Below, piece after piece: positions 1 to 7,560 of a stretch of DNA of 13,726 nt. Source of the stretch: Paracoccaceae bacterium (GTDB lineage Bacteria > Pseudomonadota > Alphaproteobacteria > Rhodobacterales > Rhodobacteraceae); the NCBI GenBank assembly GCA_011523445.1, contig WTGT01000241.1:1-13726 (forward strand). The letters are read 5' to 3'. Made by a program: the position numbers and the translations under genes. The notes below the pieces were generated by a model. It ran no database searches and was not told the origin of the DNA. It worked only from the letters and a program-made list of their open reading frames with translations. Each line of letters starts with the position of its first letter. Position 1 is the stretch's first letter.

Positions 1-568
1 CTACATTCCATTCGTCCATGTAAAAATTCTCACACCCCAGGCTGGCGATACAGTCAACTGCGAGCAAGGCAGGATGATCAATGCTTTTAATTGCCTTGGA
101 AATTGCGTGTATATCATTTCTTACAGAAGTTGATGTATCAACCTGGACAACCAGAACAGCCTTGATTTTATGCTGCTTGTCACGGGATAATCTCTCAAGC
201 AATGTTTCCGTATCCACAGTATTGCTCTTGCCATAATCCAGAGTTTCTACCTCTAGGCCCAATGCTTCAGCAAACCCTCCCCAACCAGGAGCAAAAATTC
301 CTGTGGCCAAAACCAGAACCTTATCACCCTTGTTGAGTAAATTGGTTAGGGAACCTTCCCATACACCATGACCATTACAAATGTAGATACTGGCATATTC
401 CTTGGTACCGGCTACGGTTTTGAGATCCTTTATTATCCCATAAACCATTTCTGCCAACTCAGGGTCGTATATGTCCGGTGAAGCTCTGCCAATGGCCTGA
501 ATTACGCGATCAGGTAATATTGAAGGACCCGGAATTGCTATGTGATGTCTACCAAAAAATCTGGTCAT
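1..568 (-). CDS. Class V pyridoxal-phosphate aminotransferase, serine/alanine-glyoxylate type (3' end outside window)
   Basis: Only the first 189 codons are inside the window. They read from an ATG at 568-566, preceded by an AAGGAAA ribosome site, and run off the left edge. The translation starts MTRFFGRHHIAIPGPSILP and contains NGHGVWEGSL (substrate and phosphate pocket region), GDKVLVL and a DCIASLG segment. These match the order seen in serine-glyoxylate / alanine-glyoxylate aminotransferases of fold type I. Such enzymes move an amino group from serine or alanine to glyoxylate in the cytoplasm, using PLP. The Schiff-base lysine, expected shortly after the DEW segment at the edge, lies outside, so activity cannot be judged. 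The gene is divergent from the ABC exporter. The family is clear; the exact substrate (serine, alanine or a related amino acid) is not. Confidence 0.85.
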   Translation of the reverse strand, partial: MTRFFGRHHIAIPGPSILPDRVIQAIGRASPDIYDPELAEMVYGIIKDLKTVAGTKEYASIYICNGHGVWEGSLTNLLNKGDKVLVLATGIFAPGWGGFAEALGLEVETLDYGKSNTVDTETLLERLSRDKQHKIKAVLVVQVDTSTSVRNDIHAISKAIKSIDHPALLAVDCIASLGCENFYMDEWNV

Positions 569-690
569 TAATCTATTTTCCTTTAGGCAGATCTGTTTCT
601 GATTGACGGTCTAATCAAGGAATCAAACCTGTCCCACCTGATGGTTAACAACAAATACACAAAATTTTAGATGACTTGTGGTTTGTTGAA

Positions 691-728
691 ACTTACCTTG
701 AAATTAATAATTTATCTCAAAGGTAAGT
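691..728. promoter_or_regulatory. 9-bp inverted repeat between divergent genes (possible operator)
   Basis: ACTTACCTT at 691-699 is the exact reverse complement of AAGGTAAGT at 720-728, with a 20-bp AT-rich spacer. It lies between the divergent aminotransferase and exporter genes. A weak sigma70-like pair, TTGAAA (686-691) and TAATTT (708-713), overlaps its left arm and spacer, so a dimeric regulator bound here could control either gene. No T-run follows on either strand, which argues against a terminator. The operator role is inferred. Confidence 0.35.
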
Positions 729-821
729 AGATTTCGGAGAGTAAAATTACCAACTGTCTCATGAAGAAATTTCTCATTTTGTTCAACAAAATTAAATTAG
801 ATTTGGTTCAACCGTCCTAAT

Positions 822-2603
822 ATGCCGATTACTTCTCCCCGACTGACCCAGGAATCCGAAAGTCACCCTTCCGGCAAACTCTTCAGATGGTTATGGACTT
901 ATTACCTTAAATCCCAAACCAGTAAAATTGCCTTCGCACTGATCTTCATGACTATCCAGGGATCGACCCTTGGTGCCCTGAGTTACATGATCGAGCCGAT
1001 GTTCGACGAGATTTTTGCCAACAAGCTTACCGAAGCACTGGTTTGGGTTGGGTTGACCATCCTGGGCCTGTTCTGTTTGCGTGGCTTCGCAGGTTTCATA
1101 AGCACCATGATCATTGTGTCGGTCAGCGAACGGATAAAACTGAACCTTCAGAAGGATTTGATGGATCATATCCTGACTCTCGACACGATGTTTTTCGAGG
1201 TCAACTCCCCGGGAAACATAATGGAAAGGGTGTTGGGTGATTCAGATGCCGTCAAGATGATTTGGTCCGGCTATATCGCCACGGGTGTCAGAGGATGCAT
1301 TTCCATTGCCTCCCTCATGTTTGTTGCCATCTCGATTGATCCCCTATGGACGTTGGTTACCTGTCTGGGTATACCTCTCCTTGTTCTCCCCATCATCTGG
1401 CTCCAGAGGCAAATCAGGAAATCCACCCAAATCCACCGCAGGGCTTCCTCCGAGACAACCGTCAGGCTGGATGAGATATTTCATGGCATCCATGCCATCA
1501 AATTCAATTTGCTGGAAAACAACCAGATTTCGAGGTTTGTCAGCAAGGCTACCGAAAGTCGTCGTGCTTCCATCAGGGCAGCCGGTGGCAATGCCGCAGT
1601 ACCCTTTCTGGTGGATGTGGTCGCAGGATTGGGTTTCCTTGGCTTGCTGATATTGGGTGGAACCGAGGTGATCAACGGTGAAAAAACCACCGGCCAATTC
1701 ATGAGTTTTTTCACGGCCATCGTCCTGATGTTCGATCCTTTCAGAAGAATGTCAGGGTTGATTACCGCCTGGCAGATGACGAGGGTTTCACTGGAGCGGG
1801 TTTATGTGTTGCTGGAGACAAAGCCGAACATAACCCAAATCACCAAGCCGAAAACCTTGGATTACACCGGGGATGATCTGGAAATCGTCTTCGAGGATGT
1901 GGCGTTCAGCTATCCCGATCTGGAAGTGTTCAACAATTTGTCCTTCAAGATACCTCCACAGAAAATGACCGCCATCGTTGGTGCCTCGGGAGCTGGTAAA
2001 ACCACTGTATTCAACCTTTTGGCAAGGATTTTTGATCCAACCGAAGGCAAGGTCAGGATTGGTGGGATTGATATCAAGACCATGAGCTTGCCTGAACTCA
2101 GGGGACTGTTTTCAGTCGTTGCCCAAGACAAAGGGATTTTTGACGAAACCATAAGGGACAATATCCTGTTGGGTCAACCCAATGCAACTGATGAAGAGGT
2201 GTCCAGGGCAGCCAGGTCTGCCCAGGTTCTTTCCTTTACGGATGAACTTCAACTTGGCCTTGATTCTCCCTGTGGCCCACGCGGTGCAAATTTGTCCGGC
2301 GGTCAAAGACAACGGGTCGCAATAGCGAGGGCTTTTCTCAGGAATTCTCCGATACTGCTGTTGGATGAACCCACTTCAGCCTTGGATTCCAATTCGGAGG
2401 AACTGATCCAAGATGCCCTGGAGGAATTCCGAAGCAACCGAACCATAGTGGTGATCGCCCATAGGCTGGCAACAGTAAAGAATGCTGACAAGATCATTGT
2501 TCTTGATCAGGGACGGGTTGTCGAAGAAGGCACACATACCGAATTGGTGGCAAAGGGGGGACTGTATTCTGGTCTATACCAAAGTCAGGTTTTGGTATCT
2601 TAG
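822..2603 (+). CDS. MsbA-like ABC exporter, fused membrane and ATPase domains
   Basis: This 593-residue half-transporter has the standard exporter layout. A six-helix membrane domain spans roughly residues 25-330, and a nucleotide-binding domain spans about 355-590. The ATPase shows Walker A GASGAGKTT (387-395), signature LSGGQ (491-495), Walker B ILLLDEP (511-517) and the switch histidine in IAHRL (H547). It should work as a homodimer in the inner membrane, using ATP to export or flip a hydrophobic substrate. The closest general model is the MsbA lipid A-core flippase and related lipid or drug exporters. Start: ATG at 822; no strong ribosome site precedes it. The gene converges with the glycosyltransferase (10 bp between stop codons). 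Substrate assignment is inference; a multidrug or other lipid exporter is equally compatible. Confidence 0.88.
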   Translation: MPITSPRLTQESESHPSGKLFRWLWTYYLKSQTSKIAFALIFMTIQGSTLGALSYMIEPMFDEIFANKLTEALVWVGLTILGLFCLRGFAGFISTMIIVSVSERIKLNLQKDLMDHILTLDTMFFEVNSPGNIMERVLGDSDAVKMIWSGYIATGVRGCISIASLMFVAISIDPLWTLVTCLGIPLLVLPIIWLQRQIRKSTQIHRRASSETTVRLDEIFHGIHAIKFNLLENNQISRFVSKATESRRASIRAAGGNAAVPFLVDVVAGLGFLGLLILGGTEVINGEKTTGQFMSFFTAIVLMFDPFRRMSGLITAWQMTRVSLERVYVLLETKPNITQITKPKTLDYTGDDLEIVFEDVAFSYPDLEVFNNLSFKIPPQKMTAIVGASGAGKTTVFNLLARIFDPTEGKVRIGGIDIKTMSLPELRGLFSVVAQDKGIFDETIRDNILLGQPNATDEEVSRAARSAQVLSFTDELQLGLDSPCGPRGANLSGGQRQRVAIARAFLRNSPILLLDEPTSALDSNSEELIQDALEEFRSNRTIVVIAHRLATVKNADKIIVLDQGRVVEEGTHTELVAKGGLYSGLYQSQVLVS

Positions 2604-2613
2604 CAATTACTGA

Positions 2614-3297
2614 TTATTTATAATATTTGTTGAACAAGTCTTCAGGCGAACTGCCCAGAAAATACCGGGTCAATATCCAAAGATTACCCAGACCACTTCT
2701 AATCCAGCCATTTTTCACCTGCCTCCTGGCACTTGTCGAGGCCAATCCGTCCAGCATCATCAGTTTGCCCTTCAGCTTGCGGCAAAAGTCTACATCCTCC
2801 ATCAGGGGTATGGCCTGAAACCCACCAATTTGATCATAGAGGGTTCTGGAAATCAACAATCCCTGGTCACCATAAGGAAGATCAAAAAGGGTTGATCTTA
2901 GGTTGGCCCAACCGGCTACCATGTGTGGGAAGAAGCCCCGGCGCCTAAATTTCAGGCGGAAATATCCAACCCGATCTGGATGCGAGTCAATGAAATCTGA
3001 AACGATCCTGTTCCACCCCTCACCGAGATGCGTATCGGCATGTAGAAACAACATCCATTCCCCAGAAGAGTATTTGGCACCCTCTCTCAATTGCGTTCCT
3101 CTTCCCTTGGCTGATTTTATGAATACCGCACCCAATTTGTCAGCGATTGTTTCTACCGACTTGTCATCAGTGGAATCGCAAATAATCAATTCCTTTATCA
3201 AGCCATCTTGCAAACCCTCGAACAAGGAAGTAACGGTATCTGGAAGATCCCTTGCAGAATCATTGGTTGGAACGATTATCGAAAGAGGGGCGACCAT
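2614..3297 (-). CDS. Family 2 glycosyltransferase (TIGR04283-like)
   Basis: The 227-residue protein opens with a GT-A fold nucleotide-sugar strand (LSIIVPTNDSARDL, residues 5-18). It then shows GRGTQL (65-70), the metal-binding-like HADT (86-89), GDQG (143-146) and MEDVD (166-170). This motif set and length fit the TIGR04283 group of small glycosyltransferase-2 proteins, sometimes annotated in arsenosugar or selenium-associated clusters. It probably transfers a sugar from a nucleotide donor; the acceptor is unknown. It is the last gene of the cyclo-ligase/phosphoesterase operon: its ATG lies 8 bp after the phosphoesterase stop, with only a weak ribosome site, so translational coupling is likely. 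Nothing nearby shows which glycan or small molecule it acts on. Confidence 0.8.
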   Translation of the reverse strand: MVAPLSIIVPTNDSARDLPDTVTSLFEGLQDGLIKELIICDSTDDKSVETIADKLGAVFIKSAKGRGTQLREGAKYSSGEWMLFLHADTHLGEGWNRIVSDFIDSHPDRVGYFRLKFRRRGFFPHMVAGWANLRSTLFDLPYGDQGLLISRTLYDQIGGFQAIPLMEDVDFCRKLKGKLMMLDGLASTSARRQVKNGWIRSGLGNLWILTRYFLGSSPEDLFNKYYK

Positions 3298-3305
3298 TTA
3301 TCTAA

Positions 3306-4109
3306 TCACTCGCCAAGGATCCCACCCCGCAACAACTGCTTGATTGATTTTGTCAATCCGGTTTTATCATCCGTTTCAATGACAACCCCACATAAGGTTG
3401 TGTCATTATCGGCCGGGATCATTTTGCCTTTCGAAAAACCCGCTGCAAATCGTTCTATCGGTACTATTGGGTCCATGCCAATTATTGAATCATAGGCCCC
3501 ACACATGCCAACATCAGTGATATAACCGGTTCCACCAGGCAGAATTCTTGCATCTGAGGTCGGTATATGGGTGTGTGTACCTGCAACCAGGGAGACTCTG
3601 CCATCCCATAGACGACCAGCAATCATCTTTTCTGAAGTTGCCTCACAATGAAAATCAATAACAATAGCATCAACACTTTTGCCCAAGGGATATTTTGCCA
3701 AGACATCCTCTACAAACCTGATCGGATTATCGTACGGTTGCTTCATGAATACCTGCCCAAGGGCAATCATGACCAAAACCCTTTTGCCCTTTTCGGTTTT
3801 ATATATTCCAAAACCCTTGCCGGGCAGCCCCCTACCCAAGTTCAGTGGTCTGATAATATTGGTATACCCATCAAGGGAGGTTAACAGGTTTCGTTGATCA
3901 AAGGCATGATCTCCCAAGGTCATGCAATCTATCCCCGACTTCAATAGTTCCTCGGCATGTCTTGGATTTATTCCTTTGCCCTGCGTTGCGTTTTCGCCAT
4001 TGACTATGACAAAATCAAGCTTCAACTCCTCCTTCAACCCCTTCAGGGACGAGGCAACCTTATCACGGGCATTTCTTCCGAAGACATCTCCCAAAAACAG
4101 TATCCGCAT
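3306..4109 (-). CDS. YmdB-family (TIGR00282) metallophosphoesterase
   Basis: This 267-residue calcineurin-like phosphoesterase has the expected metal ligands in order. They are GDVFGR (D8), NGEN (E39, N40), GDHAFD (D67, H68), DFHCEATSEK (H154) and GTHTHIPTSD (H179, H181). The family length is about 260-270, so the gene looks complete. Characterised members (Bacillus YmdB) hydrolyse 2',3'-cyclic nucleotides or cAMP and affect biofilm and motility gene expression; the role in alphaproteobacteria is unsettled. The start ATG at 4109-4107 has AAAGGA about 8 bases upstream. It lies 12 bp after the cyclo-ligase gene and 8 bp before the glycosyltransferase gene, so the three probably share one transcript. 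Confidence 0.9.
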   Translation of the reverse strand: MRILFLGDVFGRNARDKVASSLKGLKEELKLDFVIVNGENATQGKGINPRHAEELLKSGIDCMTLGDHAFDQRNLLTSLDGYTNIIRPLNLGRGLPGKGFGIYKTEKGKRVLVMIALGQVFMKQPYDNPIRFVEDVLAKYPLGKSVDAIVIDFHCEATSEKMIAGRLWDGRVSLVAGTHTHIPTSDARILPGGTGYITDVGMCGAYDSIIGMDPIVPIERFAAGFSKGKMIPADNDTTLCGVVIETDDKTGLTKSIKQLLRGGILGE

Positions 4110-4121
4110 TTAATCATTCCT

Positions 4122-4706
4122 TTATTGTGGTTTACCAAACTCGGTTATTCCCTGTTCGGTAACAATTGTATCCAGTTTATGGTCATATTCATCCCGGGGT
4201 ATATCCGCACTATATTGCCCTGAAAAGGCAAAACCCACAGCCTTTACCTCTTTCTCACTTTTCAGTTTCTCCAGAGTACGATCATAAAATCCACCACCAT
4301 AACCAAGTCTATATCCTTTATCATCAAAAGCCAAAAGAGGTACAATAATTACCTCCGGGAAAACCCAATTTCCGCTGTTGGGAATGGAAACTCCGTAATC
4401 GCCCACAATCAATTCATCGTTGATCCTCCAGGATCTGAATTTCAGGGGTTGGTTCCTTTCAACCACAACCGGCAAGCACAGGGAGTATCCCCTTTCTACC
4501 AACCTTTCGATAGCCCCCATGGGACTGATTTCGGATTGAATGGGACTATAGCTGGCTATGATTTGATGTACATTTGCCTTTCGAAGAAGATAATCTGCCA
4601 ACAGGTTTTGTGCGTCTTTTTCCGATTTGACAGAATAAATCCTGCTTCGCTTACTTTTTGCCGCTTTGCGTAAATCGCTTTTGAAAATTGAAATATTACC
4701 TGTCAA
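4122..4706 (-). CDS. 5-formyltetrahydrofolate cyclo-ligase
   Basis: This protein converts 5-formyltetrahydrofolate to 5,10-methenyltetrahydrofolate with ATP, in cytoplasmic one-carbon metabolism. The 194-residue length is normal for the YgfA/MTHFS family. An N-terminal basic segment with KSDLRKAAKSKR carries the ATP-contacting lysine/arginines, and the hallmark GYRLGYGGGFYDR (about 131-143) forms the folate and phosphate site. The start is non-ATG: the upstream in-frame stop TGA lies five codons before a TTG at 4706-4704, and no in-frame ATG occurs before residue ~83. TTG (or an even rarer codon) must therefore be used unless the read has an error. It is the first gene of a three-gene minus-strand operon and divergent from mmcB (127 bp between). 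Pairing with a YmdB-type gene is common in alphaproteobacteria. Confidence 0.9.
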   Translation of the reverse strand: MTGNISIFKSDLRKAAKSKRSRIYSVKSEKDAQNLLADYLLRKANVHQIIASYSPIQSEISPMGAIERLVERGYSLCLPVVVERNQPLKFRSWRINDELIVGDYGVSIPNSGNWVFPEVIIVPLLAFDDKGYRLGYGGGFYDRTLEKLKSEKEVKAVGFAFSGQYSADIPRDEYDHKLDTIVTEQGITEFGKPQ

Positions 4707-4833
4707 AACAAACCCGGTTCAAAAATATTGCCAAACATATATGGTGTTATCTTGTCTTCGCTTTACAAGGGAAATAAACAAAATCCAAATTTTCAAACCA
4801 ACAAGACCTACTCTCAAGTGATAAAGTTAATTT

Positions 4834-5298
4834 ATGTTACCCATTCCCACCCATGGACAAAAATTAGCCAAAGGTGTTGGCAAGCACCTTAAGGACAGGG
4901 GTTTTAGCTATTTGGAAGAGTTTGCACCCACGAATGGTCTAAGAGTTGATGTTATAGGCATAAACAACAAGGGTCAAATTTGGATTGTCGAGTGCAAATC
5001 ATCAAGGACGGATTTTGTGTCCGATCATAAATGGAAAAATTACCTACCCTATTGCGATGCTTTCTTTTTTGCAGTTGACCGATATTTCCCACAAGTAATA
5101 TTGCCACAGGATAATGGTTTGATCATTGCTGATGAATTCGGTGCTGAAATCATCCGGTTTGGGCCCAAATTGGAATTATCTGCTGCAAGGAGAAAAGCCC
5201 TGTTGATAAAATTTGCAATGAATGCTGGAGACAGATTGCATTTTCAAAGGGAGAACAAAAGGTTCAATAACGGATTACCATTTAAACCTAGGCCTTGA
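4834..5298 (+). CDS. mmcB: MmcB-family DNA repair protein (PD-(D/E)XK nuclease-like fold)
   Basis: The 154-residue product matches the MmcB family (PF06319), named from Caulobacter where the gene is SOS-induced and supports mitomycin C resistance. The restriction-endonuclease-like core is visible: RVDVIG (D39), then IWIVECKSS (E53, K55) followed by D60. That gives the D...ExK layout of PD-(D/E)XK nucleases, so a DNA-cleaving or DNA-binding repair function is plausible. The start is an ATG at 4834 with no clear ribosome site. I see no perfect GTTC-N7-GTTC alphaproteobacterial LexA box in the 127-bp upstream gap, so SOS control is not supported here. Followed by tRNA-His on the same strand. Confidence 0.85.
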   Translation: MLPIPTHGQKLAKGVGKHLKDRGFSYLEEFAPTNGLRVDVIGINNKGQIWIVECKSSRTDFVSDHKWKNYLPYCDAFFFAVDRYFPQVILPQDNGLIIADEFGAEIIRFGPKLELSAARRKALLIKFAMNAGDRLHFQRENKRFNNGLPFKPRP

Positions 5299-5381
5299 CC
5301 GGGATTAGTATTCCTGGAACACCAAATTGAATAGCCCTCCAGGGTTCGAAATAAAACCGACATGTTTGAAAATAAGATGCC

Positions 5382-5403
5382 TTGCCAAAAACAATTTTGG
5401 CGA
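5382..5403 (+). terminator. Short hairpin downstream of mmcB (weak terminator candidate)
   Basis: GCCAAAA (5384-5390) pairs perfectly with TTTTGGC (5395-5401) around an ACAA loop. A U:G and a U:A pair can extend the stem to nine base pairs. Only a poor T-tract follows, so intrinsic termination would be inefficient. It could equally be an mRNA 3'-end stabiliser. Confidence 0.3.
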
Positions 5404-5452
5404 TTCCTGCTCAGGTTGATAGGAAATATCTTGTTTGAGGGGAAACGCTTTG

Positions 5453-5480
5453 TTGAAAAAGAAGGTTTTTAAATTATTTT
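5453..5480 (+). promoter_or_regulatory. Sigma70-like promoter of tRNA-His
   Basis: A TTGAAA box (5453-5458) and a TATTTT box (5475-5480) are separated by 16 bp. The predicted start, about 7 bases later, falls almost at the first base of the tRNA (5490). The mature 5' end would then need little trimming. The position supports the assignment; the -10 box is imperfect. Confidence 0.45.
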
Positions 5481-5489
5481 TCCATCTAT

Positions 5490-5565
5490 GCCGCCTTAGC
5501 TCAGTAGGGAGAGCGCTAGATTGTGGCTCTAGAGGTCACTGGTTCGAATCCAGTAGGCGGTACCA
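5490..5565 (+). tRNA. tRNA-His (GTG anticodon), lacking the usual G-1
   Basis: A full 76-nt cloverleaf with encoded CCA can be drawn. The acceptor stem pairs GCCGCCT with AGGCGGT, the D stem GCTC with GAGC, the anticodon stem CTAGA with TCTAG around TTGTGGC (anticodon GTG), and the T stem ACTGG with CCAGT around TTCGAAT. Position -1 is T, the first pair is G1:U72 and the discriminator is A73. Most bacteria use G-1:C73 for histidine. The form seen here is the one described for a clade of alphaproteobacteria together with a divergent HisRS, so it also supports the taxonomic placement. Confidence 0.95.
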
Positions 5566-5724
5566 CTTTTCGGGGAAATCAAACTTTGTTTCCCATCTCT
5601 CACAAAAAGTTTACCTTGAAACTCTATTCAAGCCTTGGCAATAACAGGTTAGAGTTAATGGAAATATTTTAAATTCTTCGTTAGATTGAGGTTTGATATG
5701 GCGAAGTGATGTGGGAGACGGCAA

Positions 5725-7152
5725 ATGTCCAATAACGACCCATCTTTTCTGAGGTCTGTTGAAATCAGTTTCGAAAAGGCTGCCAGCCTTTTGGATCTTC
5801 CTCCGGGCTTGGAGGAAAAAATCAGGGTTTGCAACAGTACCTATACCGTACGTTTTGGCGTTAGGCTTGGTAACAGGATAGAAACCTTTACCGGATATCG
5901 TAGTGTTCATTCGGAACACATGGAACCGGTCAAGGGTGGTATAAGATATAGCCCACATGTCAATCAGGATGAGGTTGAGGCCTTGGCCTCTCTAATGACG
6001 TACAAATGTGCCATGGTGGAGGTTCCCTACGGAGGTTCGAAAGGAGGTCTCTGTATTGATCCAAAAGCATATACAACTGAGGAGCTGGAGCGAATTACCC
6101 GAAGATTTGCTTATGAATTGATCAAGCGTGACCTGATTAATCCCAGCCAAAACGTTCCAGCACCGGATATGGGAACCAGTCAAAGGGAAATGGCCTGGAT
6201 TGCTGATCAATACAGCAGGATGAATACTACGGACATTAATGCCAGAGCATGTGTTACAGGCAAACCCCTTAATGCTGGTGGTATCGCAGGTAGACTTGAA
6301 GCAACCGGACGGGGTGTCCAGTACGCCCTGCAAGAATTTTTCAGACATCCTGGAGACGTAAAACGCGCCCGTCTTTCGGGTAGTTTAAGGGGTAAAAAAG
6401 CCATTCTGCAGGGCTTGGGAAATGTCGGTTATCACGCCGGGCTTTTCCTCTCGACCGAAGATGAAGTCTCAATTATTGGATTGATTGAAAGAGATGGTGG
6501 TATTTACAATGAGGAAGGTCTGGATATTGAAGATGTATTTCAGCACATTCAAACCACTGGAGGGGTCAAGAATTATCCGAAGGCGAAATTCATTGAAAAT
6601 GGATACACCTTGCTAGAAGAGGAATGTGATATTTTGATTCCGGCTGCCATTGAAAGAGTAATCACTTCCGAAAACGCCAACAGGATCAAGGCCAATCTGA
6701 TTATTGAAGCTGCCAATGGGCCCATCACGGCACCGGCTGATGATATTCTCATTGAAAAAGGGATTGTTGTCATACCCGATATGTATGCCAACGCCGGTGG
6801 TGTCATCGTGTCCTATTTTGAGTGGGTCAAAAACCTTAGTCACATAAGATTTGGTCGAATGCAGCGAAGACAGGAAGAATATCGCAGCAGGTTATTGGTC
6901 GAGGAACTTAATGACATGTTCCAAAACACCACCTTGAATGTCAAGTTTTCCGAGAAATTCATTGATCACTTTTTACAAGGAGCCGGTGAGATGGAATTGG
7001 TCAGGTCAGGTTTGGATGATTCGATGCGTCTCGGCTATCAGGCCATAAGTGAAATCTGGAACAGCAGGAATGATGTTGCTGATCTGCGTACCGCAGCCTA
7101 TCTCGTGGCTATCGAGAGAGTGGCAGCAAGTTATGCATCCAAGGGGCTGTAA
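5725..7152 (+). CDS. Glu/Leu/Phe/Val dehydrogenase family protein, probably NAD(P)-glutamate dehydrogenase
   Basis: This 475-residue enzyme oxidatively deaminates glutamate to 2-oxoglutarate, or runs in reverse, linking nitrogen and carbon metabolism in the cytoplasm. Substrate-side residues are clear: PVKGGIR (K70), MTYKCA (K94), the catalytic lysine in GGSKGG (K106) and PAPDMG (D148). The Rossmann dinucleotide motif is GLGNVG (230-235). The start ATG at 5725 has GGGAGA upstream. The C terminus ends ...VAASYASKGL. It lies 160 bp after tRNA-His, apparently as a single-gene unit. The last 105 bases of the coding region before the final four codons and stop are repeated exactly 1,462 bp downstream. 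Which cofactor is used cannot be read safely from the sequence. Confidence 0.92.
   Translation: MSNNDPSFLRSVEISFEKAASLLDLPPGLEEKIRVCNSTYTVRFGVRLGNRIETFTGYRSVHSEHMEPVKGGIRYSPHVNQDEVEALASLMTYKCAMVEVPYGGSKGGLCIDPKAYTTEELERITRRFAYELIKRDLINPSQNVPAPDMGTSQREMAWIADQYSRMNTTDINARACVTGKPLNAGGIAGRLEATGRGVQYALQEFFRHPGDVKRARLSGSLRGKKAILQGLGNVGYHAGLFLSTEDEVSIIGLIERDGGIYNEEGLDIEDVFQHIQTTGGVKNYPKAKFIENGYTLLEEECDILIPAAIERVITSENANRIKANLIIEAANGPITAPADDILIEKGIVVIPDMYANAGGVIVSYFEWVKNLSHIRFGRMQRRQEEYRSRLLVEELNDMFQNTTLNVKFSEKFIDHFLQGAGEMELVRSGLDDSMRLGYQAISEIWNSRNDVADLRTAAYLVAIERVAASYASKGL
7009..7139 (+). repeat. Direct repeat, copy A (3' end of glutamate dehydrogenase gene)
   Basis: This is the in-gene copy of a 131-bp direct repeat whose partner is 8471-8601, offset by 1,462 bp. 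Bases 7035-7139 are identical to 8497-8601 (105 of 105). Bases 7009-7034 match 20 of 26. The repeat encodes the last part of the dehydrogenase from about GLDDSMRLGYQ to VAASYAS, ending four codons before the stop. Confidence 0.95.
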
Positions 7153-7520
7153 GACATATTCCAACTGATCCCTTAGAGCTTGAATCATAAGTCATAAAAT
7201 ACGGCAATTCTAGCCGGTTGTTAGCAAATTTAGACCATTATTTGACCAAAGATGGGTTCTGTCCTGTATTTTTGAGAATATTCCTTTTGTAACAAGCTTT
7301 TAGATTACAGGAGTATGTTTGGTCCATAACTAGTTCAACTTGGTAGCCGCACAAGAAAAAGAGTATACCGGAGAATAACGAGAATCTGTTGAATTCCGCA
7401 TGTCTTCGGAAGAGATTTAGGATGCCCAATGGCTAGCTATCTGTTAGTAATCGGGCAAGACCCTTGTCAATTGCAAGTAAATGGACCCAAAGGCCAGCTC
7501 TTTTCATTGTTACTGAAATT
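7153..7520. other. Intergenic stretch with no supportable gene
   Basis: After the dehydrogenase stop there are about 370 bases in which I find no convincing coding region, tRNA, repeat or terminator. A 92-codon open frame starts at ATG 7429 with a modest AGGA site and runs to 7707, but it overlaps the RNA unit and has an unnatural composition at its end. I do not call it a gene. Confidence 0.5.
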
Positions 7521-7524
7521 ATTC

Positions 7525-7554
7525 TTGACTTACTGGAGTGTAATTATATATAGT
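7525..7554 (+). promoter_or_regulatory. Strong sigma70-like promoter of the structured RNA
   Basis: TTGACT (7525-7530) and TATAGT (7549-7554) are separated by 18 bp, close to the housekeeping consensus TTGACA-17-TATAAT. Transcription should start near 7561. An overlapping TATATA gives a 16-bp alternative. It lies about 180 bp before a strong terminator with no good coding region between. Confidence 0.65.
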
Positions 7555-7560
7555 GAAGAT

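Noticed and set aside
4707..4833. Alphaproteobacterial LexA box (GTTC-N7-GTTC) upstream of mmcB
   Set aside because: Only a half site (GTTC followed after seven bases by TTGC) is present, which is not enough to call.
5490..5565. tRNA-His as the integration site of the downstream islet
   Set aside because: No copy of the tRNA 3' end is found downstream; the duplicated sequence is the gdh terminus.
5573..5595. GGGAAA/TTTCCC hairpin after the tRNA as a terminator
   Set aside because: Six-base stem with a ten-base loop and no following T-run.
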